DNA from: Dehalococcoidia bacterium
Lineage (GTDB): Bacteria > Chloroflexota > Dehalococcoidia > Dehalococcoidales > W498
Assembly (NCBI GenBank): GCA_011170285.1
Contig: DUEE01000001.1
Span: 1 to 64,000, forward strand
Direction of reading: 5' to 3'
DNA length: 64,000 nt
Positions within the stretch are counted from its first letter, which is position 1. Each line of letters begins with the position of its first letter. Both the position numbers and the translations under genes were made by a program. The notes under the pieces are model-generated. The model had not been told where the DNA came from. It made no database searches and was given only the letters and a program-made list of their open reading frames with translations. Below are positions 8,454 through 17,175 of the stretch, in pieces.

Positions 8454-8463
8454 CGTTAACACC

Positions 8464-9666
8464 TCAGTATATTCTTGAATCCGGCGAAATAAATCCGCTG
8501 GCTATAGCCCCCGGTCCGATATGGGTATTATTGCCAATGATGCAACCTACATTAATACAGGCGTTAATCCCGGTTTCCACCCTATCCCCGATTATAGCCC
8601 CAAGCTTGCGCCTTTTAGTATCTAGGTTGGCTACCCATATCTCTCTCTTATCTAGCCTCAGATTGGCGATCTTAGTCCCGGCACCAAAATTGCACTCCTC
8701 ACCAATAACGCTGTCTCCTATGTAGTTGTGGTGGGGAATTTTACTGCCCTTCATAATTATGCAATTTTTAATCTCTACAGCACTGCCGATATGGCAATTG
8801 TCACCAATAGAAGTATACGGGCGAATATAGCAATTGGGACCAATATCGCAGTCCTGCCCAATTATCACTGGACCAACTATGTAGGAGCCCGACCTTACTA
8901 CTGTATTCGTGCCAATGGATACCACGCCCTTGATTACCGCATTCTCTTCTACCTTACCCAGATTCTGCGTTTTAGTCTCTGCCAGGAGGCGTTCACTAGC
9001 GGGTAGTAAGTCCCAAGGATAGCTAAGGTCAAGCCAGTAGCTAATCTGCTGGTAAGAAATATGACGCCCGCTATCTATCATCAACTGTAAGGAATCGGTT
9101 ATTTCATACTCCCCCCGGGGTGATTTTGAAGTCTGCAATATGGCGTCAAGTATATCTGGGGTAAATAGATAGAGACCGGCATTGACCATATGGGAGAAAG
9201 GTCTTTCTAGCTTCTCGTATATATGGGTTACTTTGTTCCCACTTAACTCTACCACCCCCAAATCCCGGCTATCCTCAACCTCAACTATACTCAAAGTGTT
9301 ATCATTCCTCTGGGTTAAACCATTGATGTCTTTGTGACCAACAATAATATCCCCATTTATTACCAGGAAATTACCGTTAACTAAGCCCCGAGCCATCCTA
9401 AGTGCATCAGCCGTACCCAGTTGTCTCTTCTGTTTACAATAATCTATAGTTACTCCCCATTTCTCACCGTAGCCAAAATAGTCGCGCACCCGCTCATCAT
9501 GATAGCCAACAATTAAGACAAATTCCCTAATATCAGCCTTCATAGCTTCAATGAGCAAGTGTTCCAAGATAGGTTTATTGGCTATAGGCAGCATTACCTT
9601 AGGTCTGGTGTAAGTGAGGGGACGCATCCGGCTTCCTTCCCCAGCTGCTAGAATAATAGCTTTCAA
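8464..9666 (-). CDS. glmU: Bifunctional GlcN-1-P acetyltransferase / GlcNAc-1-P uridylyltransferase
   Basis: This 400-residue archaeal-type GlmU has nucleotidyltransferase motif LAAGEGSRMRPLTYTRPKVM at the N-terminus, then hexapeptide repeats. The tail block SKIPHHNYIGDSVIGEECN is typical of the acetyltransferase site of archaeal bifunctional enzymes, so this copy is the better GlmU candidate of the pair. It would acetylate glucosamine-1-phosphate and then form UDP-GlcNAc. An ATG at 9690 would overlap glmM by 23 bases, but TTG 9666 fits better: it follows the glmM stop directly, GGGGAG lies 8 bases upstream, and translation begins at the family-typical MKAIILAAGEG. Codons are shared in style with neighbouring glm genes. 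Confidence 0.85.
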   Translation of the reverse strand: MKAIILAAGEGSRMRPLTYTRPKVMLPIANKPILEHLLIEAMKADIREFVLIVGYHDERVRDYFGYGEKWGVTIDYCKQKRQLGTADALRMARGLVNGNFLVINGDIIVGHKDINGLTQRNDNTLSIVEVEDSRDLGVVELSGNKVTHIYEKLERPFSHMVNAGLYLFTPDILDAILQTSKSPRGEYEITDSLQLMIDSGRHISYQQISYWLDLSYPWDLLPASERLLAETKTQNLGKVEENAVIKGVVSIGTNTVVRSGSYIVGPVIIGQDCDIGPNCYIRPYTSIGDNCHIGSAVEIKNCIIMKGSKIPHHNYIGDSVIGEECNFGAGTKIANLRLDKREIWVANLDTKRRKLGAIIGDRVETGINACINVGCIIGNNTHIGPGAIASGFISPDSRIY

Positions 9667-9667
9667 A

Positions 9668-10957
9668 TTATTTCTCCCCCATACAATCATTGATTATCCT
9701 TATGCTATTGTGATATAGATAGTGCAGTCGTGCCTCACTTTTTGCCTCAGCCGTAATCCTTATTTTAGGCTCAGTGCCTGAAGCTCTGATAAGCAACCAC
9801 CCATCTTCAAAATTGAGTTTATTGCCATCAATATTACTTACCGTCAGTGGCTTCATAGCCATCAATTGCTGTTCTAGTCTGGACATTGATACCCCTTTGC
9901 TATTGACACTACCCCGGAGGATAGGGTAATAGGGTAGGCTATCAACCAATTGCGATATCTTGTGCTGGCTGGCTATAGCTACCACCTGGGCAGCAGCATA
10001 AATACCATCAGGACATAGCGAGATAATGGGGAAAACCCAGCTTCCTGACGGCTCACCACCGAAATCCCCACCCTTTTTGAGTTCTTCGGAGACATAGGTA
10101 TCACCTACCTTGGTTCTAATAATCTTAAAACCCATTTCATCAACTGCCATTGAGGCATCTATGGTAGTAACTATTTCCTTTGCCCCTCCCTCCCGGGCAA
10201 AAATCGCCAATAGCTTCTCACCAGGAACAAATCTGCCTCTGTCATCTACTACCATCATCCGGTCGCCATCCCCGTCATGGGCAATACCCAAATCAGCACC
10301 AAGCTCCCTAGTTGCCATTATTAAGTCTATGAGATTGGCTTCAGTCGGCTCAGAATTTCGAGGGAAGAAACCGCTGGGATAGCAATTTAGGCCTACTACT
10401 TCACAGCCTAACCTAGCTAATAAATAAGGGGTAATCATACAGGCGGCACCACAACCACAATCCACTATTACTTTAAGCTTTAACCCGGTGGGGAAGTCCT
10501 GCAATATGCGCTCAATATGCTGCTCAATGGCTCCATTATAGATACTGCTGTTCTTAACCTCTTCCCACGGAGCAACACCCAAGGAGTTATCTAAAGCCAT
10601 TTCTTCCGTTTGTTTCTGTTGGTAGGCATTAAAGGCAGAGCCATCCCGGTTCAGAAGCTTGATACCATTATATCCAGGAGGGTTGTGTGAGGCTGTAATC
10701 ATTGCCCCGGCGTTAAACTTCCTAGTAGCAAAGGCGAGGGTTGGTGTAGGCACAAGACCAGTATCATAGCCCCTTGAGCCGCCAGCCAGCAGACCAGAGA
10801 TAAAGGCATGCTTTAGAGCATCGCTAGAAGTCCTAGTATCACCGCCTACTACTACATTGCTATAAACCTTACCTACCGCAAGCCCTAGCTTCAGTGTCAA
10901 TTGGATTAGCCAATTGTCCACCACATATCTTATTCCTGAGGTGCCAAATAGCTGCAT
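9668..10957 (-). CDS. glmM: Phosphoglucosamine mutase
   Basis: This 429-residue alpha-D-phosphohexomutase begins MQLFGTSGIRYVVD. It has the phosphoserine loop TASHNPPGYNGIKL with active Ser, the metal loop DGDGDRMMVVD, the sugar-binding loop GGEPSGSWVF and the phosphate-binding RASGTEPKIRI near the end. It converts glucosamine-6-phosphate to glucosamine-1-phosphate between GlmS and GlmU. Its length, closer to archaeal GlmM/ManB than to the ~450-residue bacterial form, agrees with the archaeal-type GlmU next door. It is the first gene of the operon. A sigma70-like promoter lies so close that the mRNA is predicted to be leaderless, and no Shine-Dalgarno sequence precedes the ATG. Confidence 0.92.
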   Translation of the reverse strand: MQLFGTSGIRYVVDNWLIQLTLKLGLAVGKVYSNVVVGGDTRTSSDALKHAFISGLLAGGSRGYDTGLVPTPTLAFATRKFNAGAMITASHNPPGYNGIKLLNRDGSAFNAYQQKQTEEMALDNSLGVAPWEEVKNSSIYNGAIEQHIERILQDFPTGLKLKVIVDCGCGAACMITPYLLARLGCEVVGLNCYPSGFFPRNSEPTEANLIDLIMATRELGADLGIAHDGDGDRMMVVDDRGRFVPGEKLLAIFAREGGAKEIVTTIDASMAVDEMGFKIIRTKVGDTYVSEELKKGGDFGGEPSGSWVFPIISLCPDGIYAAAQVVAIASQHKISQLVDSLPYYPILRGSVNSKGVSMSRLEQQLMAMKPLTVSNIDGNKLNFEDGWLLIRASGTEPKIRITAEAKSEARLHYLYHNSIRIINDCMGEK

Positions 10958-10966
10958 ATTGTCGTA

Positions 10967-10994
10967 ATTTTACTACCTTTGCCTCAAATGTCAA
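10967..10994 (-). promoter_or_regulatory. Promoter of the glm operon
   Basis: On the minus strand, TTGACA (10994-10989) and TAAAAT (10972-10967) are separated by 16 bases. The -10 box ends 9 bases before the glmM ATG, so transcription should start within about 3 bases of the start codon. Confidence 0.6.
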
Positions 10995-11247
10995 TGAGTT
11001 GTTTTTAGTAAATACGGATTTTCATTCGGGCAGGGGCAATATTTAGTATCTATTTCCCCTGATTCAGGCGACTCAGGGTTGTCTTCTCTATCTTTGACCA
11101 AATCATATGCCAATTTTTAGCCTATCGCCAAATGGTAGACACCGCCTTCAGGTGTTGCTGGCTATGGTTGCCGCCAGTTAGTCGATACCGTCGCTTAACT
11201 TGTGATATTATATTATAACATTTGTTTAATTCAAGGTGGCATTAGCA

Positions 11248-12027
11248 ATGGAAGGGGATAATTTATCAGCGGCTTCTATTACTGATAATTTAAAGACCCA
11301 TTTTATTGGGCAGAGAGTTATTTACTATCCCACATTGACTTCAACGATGGAGGTGGCCAAGCAAGAGGCTCAACAGGGAGCGGCAGAGGGTACCGTTATC
11401 GTTGCCGATGAGCAAACCGAAGGGAAGGGTCGACTAGAGCGTGTATGGCTATCACCTAAGGGTAATGTTGCTTTGTCTGTTATTCTCTATCCAAATATGG
11501 CTTACCTGCCTTGCCTCATTATGGTAGCTTCTCTAGCTGTGGTTCATTGTATTGAGGCAGTTACTGGTTTAAAGTCACAGGTTAAGTGGCCTAACGATGT
11601 CCTTATCAATGGTAGAAAGGTATGTGGGATTTTAATTGAAAGCGATGTCAAAGGGAATATGGTGGACTATGCTATCATAGGTATTGGCGTAAATGTTGCT
11701 CTTATGCTTTCCCATTTTCCTGATATTTTACTCTCTGCTACCAGTCTTTCCGATGAGCTAGGCAGAGAGGTGTCACGGTTAAATGTGATAAGACAACTAT
11801 TGGTCGAGACGGAAAGGATGTATTTGGGTTTGCCGACTGGAGGCTCTATTTACGAGGAGTGGCGAGATAGTTTAGTAATGCTAGGGAGAAGAGTTAGAGT
11901 AATATCGGGCAAAACTATATATGAAGGCGTAGCCGAATCAGTAACTATGGACGGTAGTCTGCTACTGCGCCACTCAGATGGAAGCCTGACTAAGATTGTA
12001 GGCGGAGATGTTACCCTGCGTGAGTAA
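11248..12027 (+). CDS. birA: Biotin--[acetyl-CoA-carboxylase] ligase
   Basis: This protein of about 259 residues attaches biotin to carboxylase carrier lysines. It has the catalytic core features STMEVAKQEA, the biotinyl-AMP loop DEQTEGKGRLERVW (a GRGRRGR-like loop here reading GKGRLER), VKWPNDVLINGRKVCGILIE and GIGVNV, plus a C-terminal SH3-like domain (VRVISGKTIYEGVAESV). There is no N-terminal winged-helix domain, so this is a monofunctional class I ligase that cannot itself repress biotin genes. ATG 11248 with AGGTGG 8 bases upstream is preferred to GTG 11236. It is divergent from glmM with a 290-base gap and seems to be transcribed alone. Confidence 0.93.
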   Translation: MEGDNLSAASITDNLKTHFIGQRVIYYPTLTSTMEVAKQEAQQGAAEGTVIVADEQTEGKGRLERVWLSPKGNVALSVILYPNMAYLPCLIMVASLAVVHCIEAVTGLKSQVKWPNDVLINGRKVCGILIESDVKGNMVDYAIIGIGVNVALMLSHFPDILLSATSLSDELGREVSRLNVIRQLLVETERMYLGLPTGGSIYEEWRDSLVMLGRRVRVISGKTIYEGVAESVTMDGSLLLRHSDGSLTKIVGGDVTLRE

Positions 12028-12045
12028 TTAAAAAACTCCTTTTCC

Positions 12046-12075
12046 CCAGAGCCTGCTCTTGGTAGCAGGCTCTGG
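12046..12075. terminator. Strong hairpin between convergent birA and the stomatin gene
   Basis: A perfect 12-bp stem (CCAGAGCCTGCT with AGCAGGCTCTGG) encloses a 6-base loop. On the minus strand it is followed by GGAAAAGGAGTTTTTT, on the plus strand by a weaker ATTACTTCTT. It lies in the 120-base gap between convergent genes and probably ends one or both transcripts. Confidence 0.6.
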
Positions 12076-12097
12076 ATTACTTCTTAGCCGGTCAGCA

Positions 12098-12129
12098 TTT
12101 TAGGGGGGGGGGTATTTGCCCCGCTAAAA
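12098..12129. other. G-run hairpin
   Basis: TTTTAG pairs with CTAAAA around a run of ten G (12103-12112) and CCCC. The structure is imperfect and lies just after the birA terminator hairpin. It may be a second terminator for the convergent minus-strand gene, or simply a slippage-prone G tract. Confidence 0.35.
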
Positions 12130-12147
12130 CTCATTGATAACCTATAG

Positions 12148-12927
12148 TTATTTGGTAGTCTGTTCTTCTTGCTCTTTATTACCACCTAGGCGGGCAAAGA
12201 CATTGAAAAAGTCTATGGGCAGAGGAAAGATTATAGTGCTATTTCTTTCCGAGGCTATCTCGGTTAGCGTTTGCAGGTAGCGGAGCTGTAGGGAGACTGG
12301 CTCCTTAGCGATAATAGTCCCGGCTTCAGCCAGCCTTGCTGAGGCTTGAAACTCACCATCGGCGTGGATAATTTTGGCTCGTCTTTCCCTTTCTGCTTCA
12401 GCCTGAGCTGCCATACTCCGCTTCATCGTTTCAGCCAGTTCAACCTCCTTAATCTCTACCGTGCTAACCTTTATCCCCCAGGGGTCAGTATGTTCGTCAA
12501 TTATTCTCTGTAGTAGCTGGTTAAGCTTTTCCCTGGCGGTTAATAGCTCATCAAGTTCGGATTGTCCCAATACATTGCGCAGTGTCGTCTGGGATATCTG
12601 CGAGGTGGCTCTGATGTGGTCTAGAACCTTAACTACCGAGGCTTCAGGGTCAACCACCCGGAAATATATCACCGCATTTACCCTGACGGTAACATTGTCC
12701 TTGGTAATTACCTCTTGTGATGGGACATCCATAGTTATCACCCGCAGGTCTACCTTTATCATCCGGTCGACAAAGGGGATGATAAGGAATAGACCGGGAC
12801 CCTTGGCTCCAATCAGTCGTCCCAGGCGGAAGATGACTCCCCGCTCATACTCGGTGACAATCTTGACTGTCATCGGAATAAGTATGAGCACAACTAAAAC
12901 AAGTACACCAATCCATATGAAGTTCAT
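12148..12927 (-). CDS. Slipin / stomatin-like SPFH membrane protein
   Basis: This 259-residue protein has one N-terminal membrane segment (about residues 3-24) followed by an SPFH/band 7 domain. Conserved parts are [34 protein letters not shown], and the coiled-coil region [21 protein letters not shown]. Such proteins form oligomeric rings on membranes. It follows the NfeD-family gene by 12 bases on the minus strand, the classic stomatin-NfeD pair in which the protease cleaves the stomatin C-terminus. The hydrophobic end expected for cleavage is seen as [14 protein letters not shown]. Confidence 0.93.
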   Translation of the reverse strand: MNFIWIGVLVLVVLILIPMTVKIVTEYERGVIFRLGRLIGAKGPGLFLIIPFVDRMIKVDLRVITMDVPSQEVITKDNVTVRVNAVIYFRVVDPEASVVKVLDHIRATSQISQTTLRNVLGQSELDELLTAREKLNQLLQRIIDEHTDPWGIKVSTVEIKEVELAETMKRSMAAQAEAERERRAKIIHADGEFQASARLAEAGTIIAKEPVSLQLRYLQTLTEIASERNSTIIFPLPIDFFNVFARLGGNKEQEEQTTK

Positions 12928-12939
12928 TATTTACCTCCT

Positions 12940-14241
12940 TTATTGTTTTTTGGCTACACATAGTTTTAAGCCATCAACCTTGGTTATAATCACCTCCTCC
13001 CCGGGTTCTACCCGGCCCCCTTCTGATACTGCTGTCCACCGTTCGCCTCTAAAGAAAACGGTTCCCTCAGGTTCTAGGGCTACCTTTACTATAGCTATCT
13101 TTCCCACCAGCTCTTCTCTGCCGGTAGTTGCCTGATATCGGTGTGCCTTGATTACTCGATTAATCACAAAGGCGAACAGAGCAGCAATACCAATTGAAAC
13201 TACAGCAATCAGCCACGGATTTATTTGAAACAATGGACCTCCCTTAAATAAGATTAATGAGCCTATAATTAGTGAGGTTACGCCTCCTGCGGTAAATAAA
13301 CCAAAGGTGGCGGTAAATACCTCAGCGATAAAGAGACCGAAGGCTAGAACAATAAGTAAAACCCCAGCATAGTTTACCGGTAGCATTCCTAGCGAGTAAA
13401 AAGCTAACAGACCGCAGATACCACCGACTATACCAGGGAAGACAAGCCCGGGATTAGTGATTTCAACCATTAAACCAAGCATAGCCAAGCTTAATAGTAT
13501 ATAAGCGATATTCGGGTTACTGATAGTATAGAGAAAATCTTCGACCCAATTCATCTTGACTTCCTTAATGGTTGCACCTTGAGTGTGCAGAGTCATTACA
13601 CTACCATCAAGCATGGTTGCCTGCCAACCATCAAGTTGAGAGATAAGGCTGTCAAGATCAGGGGCAACCATGTCAATAACGTTGAGCTCTAGAGCCTGGT
13701 GCGCCGGGAGTGAAGCCGCTTCTCTAACGGCCTTTTCTGCCCATTCCGTATTGCGCCCGTGAGTATCGGCGATACTTATAGCATAAGCGGCGGCATCGTT
13801 TACCACTTTGGCTTTCATAGCTTCTGACATCTCAGCTTCGCCCTCGGTACTCATTGCCACCGGGTGAGCAGCGCCAATCTCAGTCCCTGGTGCCATAACG
13901 GCTACATGAGCAGCTATAGTAATGAAAAATCCGGCTGAGGCAGCTCTAGCTCCTGAGGGGATATATACCACTACCGGAACCTCTGCACTAAGGATGCTCT
14001 GCACAATGAGACGCATAGAGGTGTCTAGACCACCGGGCGTATCCATTTGAATGATGCAGGCAATGGTGTTATCTTCCTCGGCTTGCTCAATGCCCCGCTC
14101 AACATAATCAACAAGGACAGGGTTGATGGTTCCATTGACATGAAGTACATCAATCAAGGGAGTAGCCGCCTGAGCCTCGGTGGCTACAAAGGCGGTAACT
14201 AATAAGCTCACCAGAAATAGAATGCTTATCGTTTTTGGCAT
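12940..14241 (-). CDS. NfeD-family membrane serine protease (stomatin operon partner)
   Basis: This protein of about 433 residues starts with a signal peptide (cleavage likely after EAQA, residue 25). A ClpP-like protease domain follows with MDTPGGLDTS and the nucleophile region GARAASAGFFI (Ser102). A multi-membrane segment (about 245-365) and a C-terminal OB-fold NfeD domain (VGKIAIVKVALEPEGTVFFR) complete the long NfeD form. In archaea such proteases cut stomatin. ATG 14241 is preferred over TTG 14247. It is immediately upstream of the slipin gene and almost certainly co-transcribed. Confidence 0.92.
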   Translation of the reverse strand: MPKTISILFLVSLLVTAFVATEAQAATPLIDVLHVNGTINPVLVDYVERGIEQAEEDNTIACIIQMDTPGGLDTSMRLIVQSILSAEVPVVVYIPSGARAASAGFFITIAAHVAVMAPGTEIGAAHPVAMSTEGEAEMSEAMKAKVVNDAAAYAISIADTHGRNTEWAEKAVREAASLPAHQALELNVIDMVAPDLDSLISQLDGWQATMLDGSVMTLHTQGATIKEVKMNWVEDFLYTISNPNIAYILLSLAMLGLMVEITNPGLVFPGIVGGICGLLAFYSLGMLPVNYAGVLLIVLAFGLFIAEVFTATFGLFTAGGVTSLIIGSLILFKGGPLFQINPWLIAVVSIGIAALFAFVINRVIKAHRYQATTGREELVGKIAIVKVALEPEGTVFFRGERWTAVSEGGRVEPGEEVIITKVDGLKLCVAKKQ

Positions 14242-14290
14242 AATCAAATTATATATTGAATGCAGTACTATTGCAAAGAGGAAGTCTTAG

Positions 14291-14320
14291 TTGAATAGCT
14301 AAGTGAATTAGTGTTAAAAT
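14291..14320 (+). promoter_or_regulatory. Putative his operon promoter
   Basis: TTGAAT (14291-14296) and TAAAAT (14315-14320) are separated by 18 bases, 29 bases before the hisZ ATG. No attenuator-like run of histidine codons is visible. Confidence 0.4.
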
Positions 14321-14349
14321 TTGTCTACTATTTGTTAAAGGTGTGGTAA

Positions 14350-15573
14350 ATGAGAGTCCAGAGGTGTAAGGGAAGTAGAGACTTATCTCCTGAGGATATG
14401 ACAAGGTTTCGCCTGATTGAGGGAGTATTTAGAGACTGCTGTCTTAAGTGGGGGTATAGCGAGGTGAGGACGCCAACCCTTGAGTATCTCCACCTATTTA
14501 CCTCAACCGGGACACTTACTCCCGGTATGCTGAACAGGGTATATTCCTTTCTTGATTGGGATGGTTGGAGCGGGGAGAGGGTAGTGCTTAGACCCGACGG
14601 TACTATTCCTGTAGTCAGGCTCTATATTGAGAGTATGGTAGAGAAGGAGTTAGTCAGGCTCTTTTATGTAACTAATATCTTTATTTTTGAACAGACAGGC
14701 AAGGAGACGAGAGAAAGGTGGCAGTGTGGGGTTGAACTTATAGGCGTGGGTTCAACTATAGCCGATGTAGAACTAATGACTCTGGCTTTAGAGGTTTTGA
14801 AAAGGTTAGGACTTGAGGGTGTAGAGTTAAGATTATCGCATGCGGGCTTAATAAGGGCATTGCTAGCTAAGCTTGAATTAAGCCCGGGAGAGCAGACCAG
14901 GATATTTGACCAGATTTTGGATGGGGATGCAGAAGCCCTGACCAAGCTAAAGTCGGGGAGACCTGAGCTAGACAATACCTTGCCATTATTAGACCTAAAG
15001 GGGAAATCATCCGGGTTTCTAAAAAACTTGAAGGCGCTATTCACCCGGGATTTAGCCGAGGTTGAGCCTACTATTGATGATTTCATAAGTATCATTGACC
15101 GGCTTGATGCTTTAGGTTGTGAGTATCAGATTGATATAGCTTCAGGCAGGGATTTCGAATACTATACCGGGTTGATTTTCCAGTTCTTTATAGGTGGGGA
15201 GAAGGTAGGTGGTGGGGGGAGATATGATGCCCTTATTCCTTTAATGGGTGGTAAGGATACTCCAGCTTCAGGTTTTGCCCTCTACTTTGACCGCCTGATG
15301 GAGCTGGTAAAGCCGGAAATATTGGCTGGGCCTACGGGGCAGAGAATCCTAATCAGGGCTCGATCAGAGGCAGCAGAAGGAGGCTTTAATGTCGCCAATC
15401 GCCTCCGTGAAGCCGGGTATGTGGCTGAACTTGAGCTGGGTGGTCAGAAGCTAACTAATTTAAGGTGGACGCTTGATGTTCAAAATAAAGCCCCTCTATT
15501 TATTTTGAACGACCAGGTTAATCATAAAAGGTTTGAAGCGCAAACTGCGGATGAGCTATTTAAATTATTGTAG
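14350..15573 (+). CDS. hisZ: ATP phosphoribosyltransferase regulatory subunit (HisZ), HisS-like
   Basis: This 407-residue protein resembles the catalytic core of histidyl-tRNA synthetase: GSRDLSPEDM, motif 2-like RPDGTIPVVRLY, RERWQCGVELIG, and GGGGRYDALIPLMGG. Its place at the head of a his operon next to a hisG made of short-form domains argues for HisZ, the regulatory partner of HisG, rather than a tRNA synthetase. The C-terminal part (about 330-407) looks like a degenerate anticodon-binding domain, longer than in minimal HisZ. A true HisS role cannot be excluded from sequence alone. Confidence 0.82.
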   Translation: MRVQRCKGSRDLSPEDMTRFRLIEGVFRDCCLKWGYSEVRTPTLEYLHLFTSTGTLTPGMLNRVYSFLDWDGWSGERVVLRPDGTIPVVRLYIESMVEKELVRLFYVTNIFIFEQTGKETRERWQCGVELIGVGSTIADVELMTLALEVLKRLGLEGVELRLSHAGLIRALLAKLELSPGEQTRIFDQILDGDAEALTKLKSGRPELDNTLPLLDLKGKSSGFLKNLKALFTRDLAEVEPTIDDFISIIDRLDALGCEYQIDIASGRDFEYYTGLIFQFFIGGEKVGGGGRYDALIPLMGGKDTPASGFALYFDRLMELVKPEILAGPTGQRILIRARSEAAEGGFNVANRLREAGYVAELELGGQKLTNLRWTLDVQNKAPLFILNDQVNHKRFEAQTADELFKLL

Positions 15574-15583
15574 GCGTTGACCT

Positions 15584-15692
15584 TGCTGTCATTCTCAGCC
15601 AAAGCTCTGACACTACACAAAGTGAAGGGGAAGAGACAGCCAAGAATCTCCAGAGGCTTTAGACCCTTCGCTACGCTCAGGGTGACATACAA
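15584..15692 (+). repeat. Intergenic inverted-repeat element between hisZ and hisG
   Basis: The gap holds TGTCATTCTCAG at one end and CTCAGGGTGACA at the other, an imperfect terminal inverted repeat with an inner CCCTTCGCTACGCTCAGGG palindrome. It has the look of a small dispersed MITE-like element. It disrupts the otherwise tight spacing of the his operon. Confidence 0.5.
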
Positions 15693-15746
15693 GTGACTGA
15701 ATACTTGTAAATTATTACAGTAAATGGACAAGGTTAGTAATTTTGG

Positions 15747-17174
15747 GTGAGGAAGGTGTCGATAAATATAGCATTGCCTAAGGGTCGCTTTTTAGGTGAG
15801 ACAGCTAGCGTGCTCCGTAGAGCGGGTTGGGGGCTAGATGGCTACCATGAGACGGCGCGTTTTTATCGCCTTAAATCCCAAAAGTTCCCCAATCTGTCTG
15901 CCAAGGTATTTCATGAGAAGGATATACCTGTTCAGGTAGCGGTGGGAAACTATGATTTAGGCATTTGTGGGCTGGATTGGATTGAAGAGCTCTTGGTTAG
16001 ATACCCAAGTAGTGCCTTGGTCAAGGTTAGAGACCTGGGATACGGAGATGGCGCCTTATATGTGGCTGCCAGCAGGTCGGCGGCAGCTATAGTGGCCGAG
16101 CTACAAGCCAAGCCGGGTATCATACGCATGGCTAGTGAGTATCCCAACCTAGCCGAATCCTTTATGGTCAACCTTCGGCTGAGACGGTTTAGTGTCTTTC
16201 CTCTGTGGGGAGCGGCTGAAGTTTATCCCTCGGAAAGTTGTGATTTGGTATTAATCCCAGGGAGAGCGGAGGAGCCGCTGTTTAATTATGGGCTAGTGCC
16301 GGTAGCCAAAGTCCTTAGATTAAGTGCCTTTGTGATAGCTAACAAGAATAGCTGGGAAACAAAGAACTTGGGCGATGTATTAGCTTCTATCTACAATACT
16401 AATCCGGTAGTTAGACGAAAGCAACCCTCTTCGACAGCGGTGGTGAGAATGCCAGAAATTGCTGGTCAGGGCTTTCCCGGGGTGGATGAGGGCATAGTCC
16501 GGTTAGCTTTACCTGATGGACATCAGCAAGTACCTACCCTTAGTCTGTTAAGTAAAGCTGGTATTCGAATTGACGATTATACATCACCGGTAAGCAATCG
16601 TCGACCAACTACTAGTTTATCGGGGGTTATGATTAAGGTGATTAGACCTCAGGATATGCCATTGCAGGTAGCTAATGGAAATTTTGATTTGGCTATTACC
16701 GGTAGGGATTGGTTACGAGAGCATCTTTACCGATTTCCATCTAGCCCGGTGACAGAGCTTCAAGACCTGAAATTTGGCAAGGTAAAAATAGTGGCCGTGG
16801 TAAGTAAGAATTTGCCTATAGCCGATGTTTATAGCTTGAGACAACTTATTGCCAAGCGATTGGGACCATTTAGAGTGGCTTCAGAGTATGTAAATATAGC
16901 TGATAAGTATGCCAGGGATAATCATCTGGGTATGTATAGGGTGATTCCGACCTGGGGAGCCAGTGAAGCCTTTATACCCGAGGATGCTGACCTTTTGATT
17001 GAGAATACTGAGACTGGGCGAACTATATCTCGCCATAACCTTAAGATTATTGATACCCTTTTTGTATCCACAGCTTGCCTGATCGGTAATACTGGCAGTA
17101 TGTCTAGTTCTAGCAAAGGTAGAAGGATGAAGTCTATTATGAAGAAATTACAAACTGCAGTGGAGGACGTCTAA
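15747..17174 (+). CDS. hisG: Tandem-fused ATP phosphoribosyltransferase (HisG-HisG)
   Basis: This is a 475-residue protein, about twice a short-form HisG (~210). Two homologous halves are evident: residues about 5-225 and 250-475. Shared landmarks are VQVAVGNYDLGICGLDW / LQVANGNFDLAITGRDW and RMASEYPNLAE / RVASEYVNIAD. The first half keeps ALPKGRF (K12, R14) but its PRPP loop has decayed to LIPGRAEEPL; the second half keeps the PRPP loop ENTETGRT (419-426) but has ALPDGHQ instead of KGR. The enzyme starts histidine synthesis by joining ATP and PRPP. hisZ lies just upstream. GTG 15747 is used; GTG 15756 is possible. The fusion is a single uninterrupted frame. Confidence 0.88.
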   Translation: MRKVSINIALPKGRFLGETASVLRRAGWGLDGYHETARFYRLKSQKFPNLSAKVFHEKDIPVQVAVGNYDLGICGLDWIEELLVRYPSSALVKVRDLGYGDGALYVAASRSAAAIVAELQAKPGIIRMASEYPNLAESFMVNLRLRRFSVFPLWGAAEVYPSESCDLVLIPGRAEEPLFNYGLVPVAKVLRLSAFVIANKNSWETKNLGDVLASIYNTNPVVRRKQPSSTAVVRMPEIAGQGFPGVDEGIVRLALPDGHQQVPTLSLLSKAGIRIDDYTSPVSNRRPTTSLSGVMIKVIRPQDMPLQVANGNFDLAITGRDWLREHLYRFPSSPVTELQDLKFGKVKIVAVVSKNLPIADVYSLRQLIAKRLGPFRVASEYVNIADKYARDNHLGMYRVIPTWGASEAFIPEDADLLIENTETGRTISRHNLKIIDTLFVSTACLIGNTGSMSSSSKGRRMKSIMKKLQTAVEDV

Positions 17175-17175
17175 A

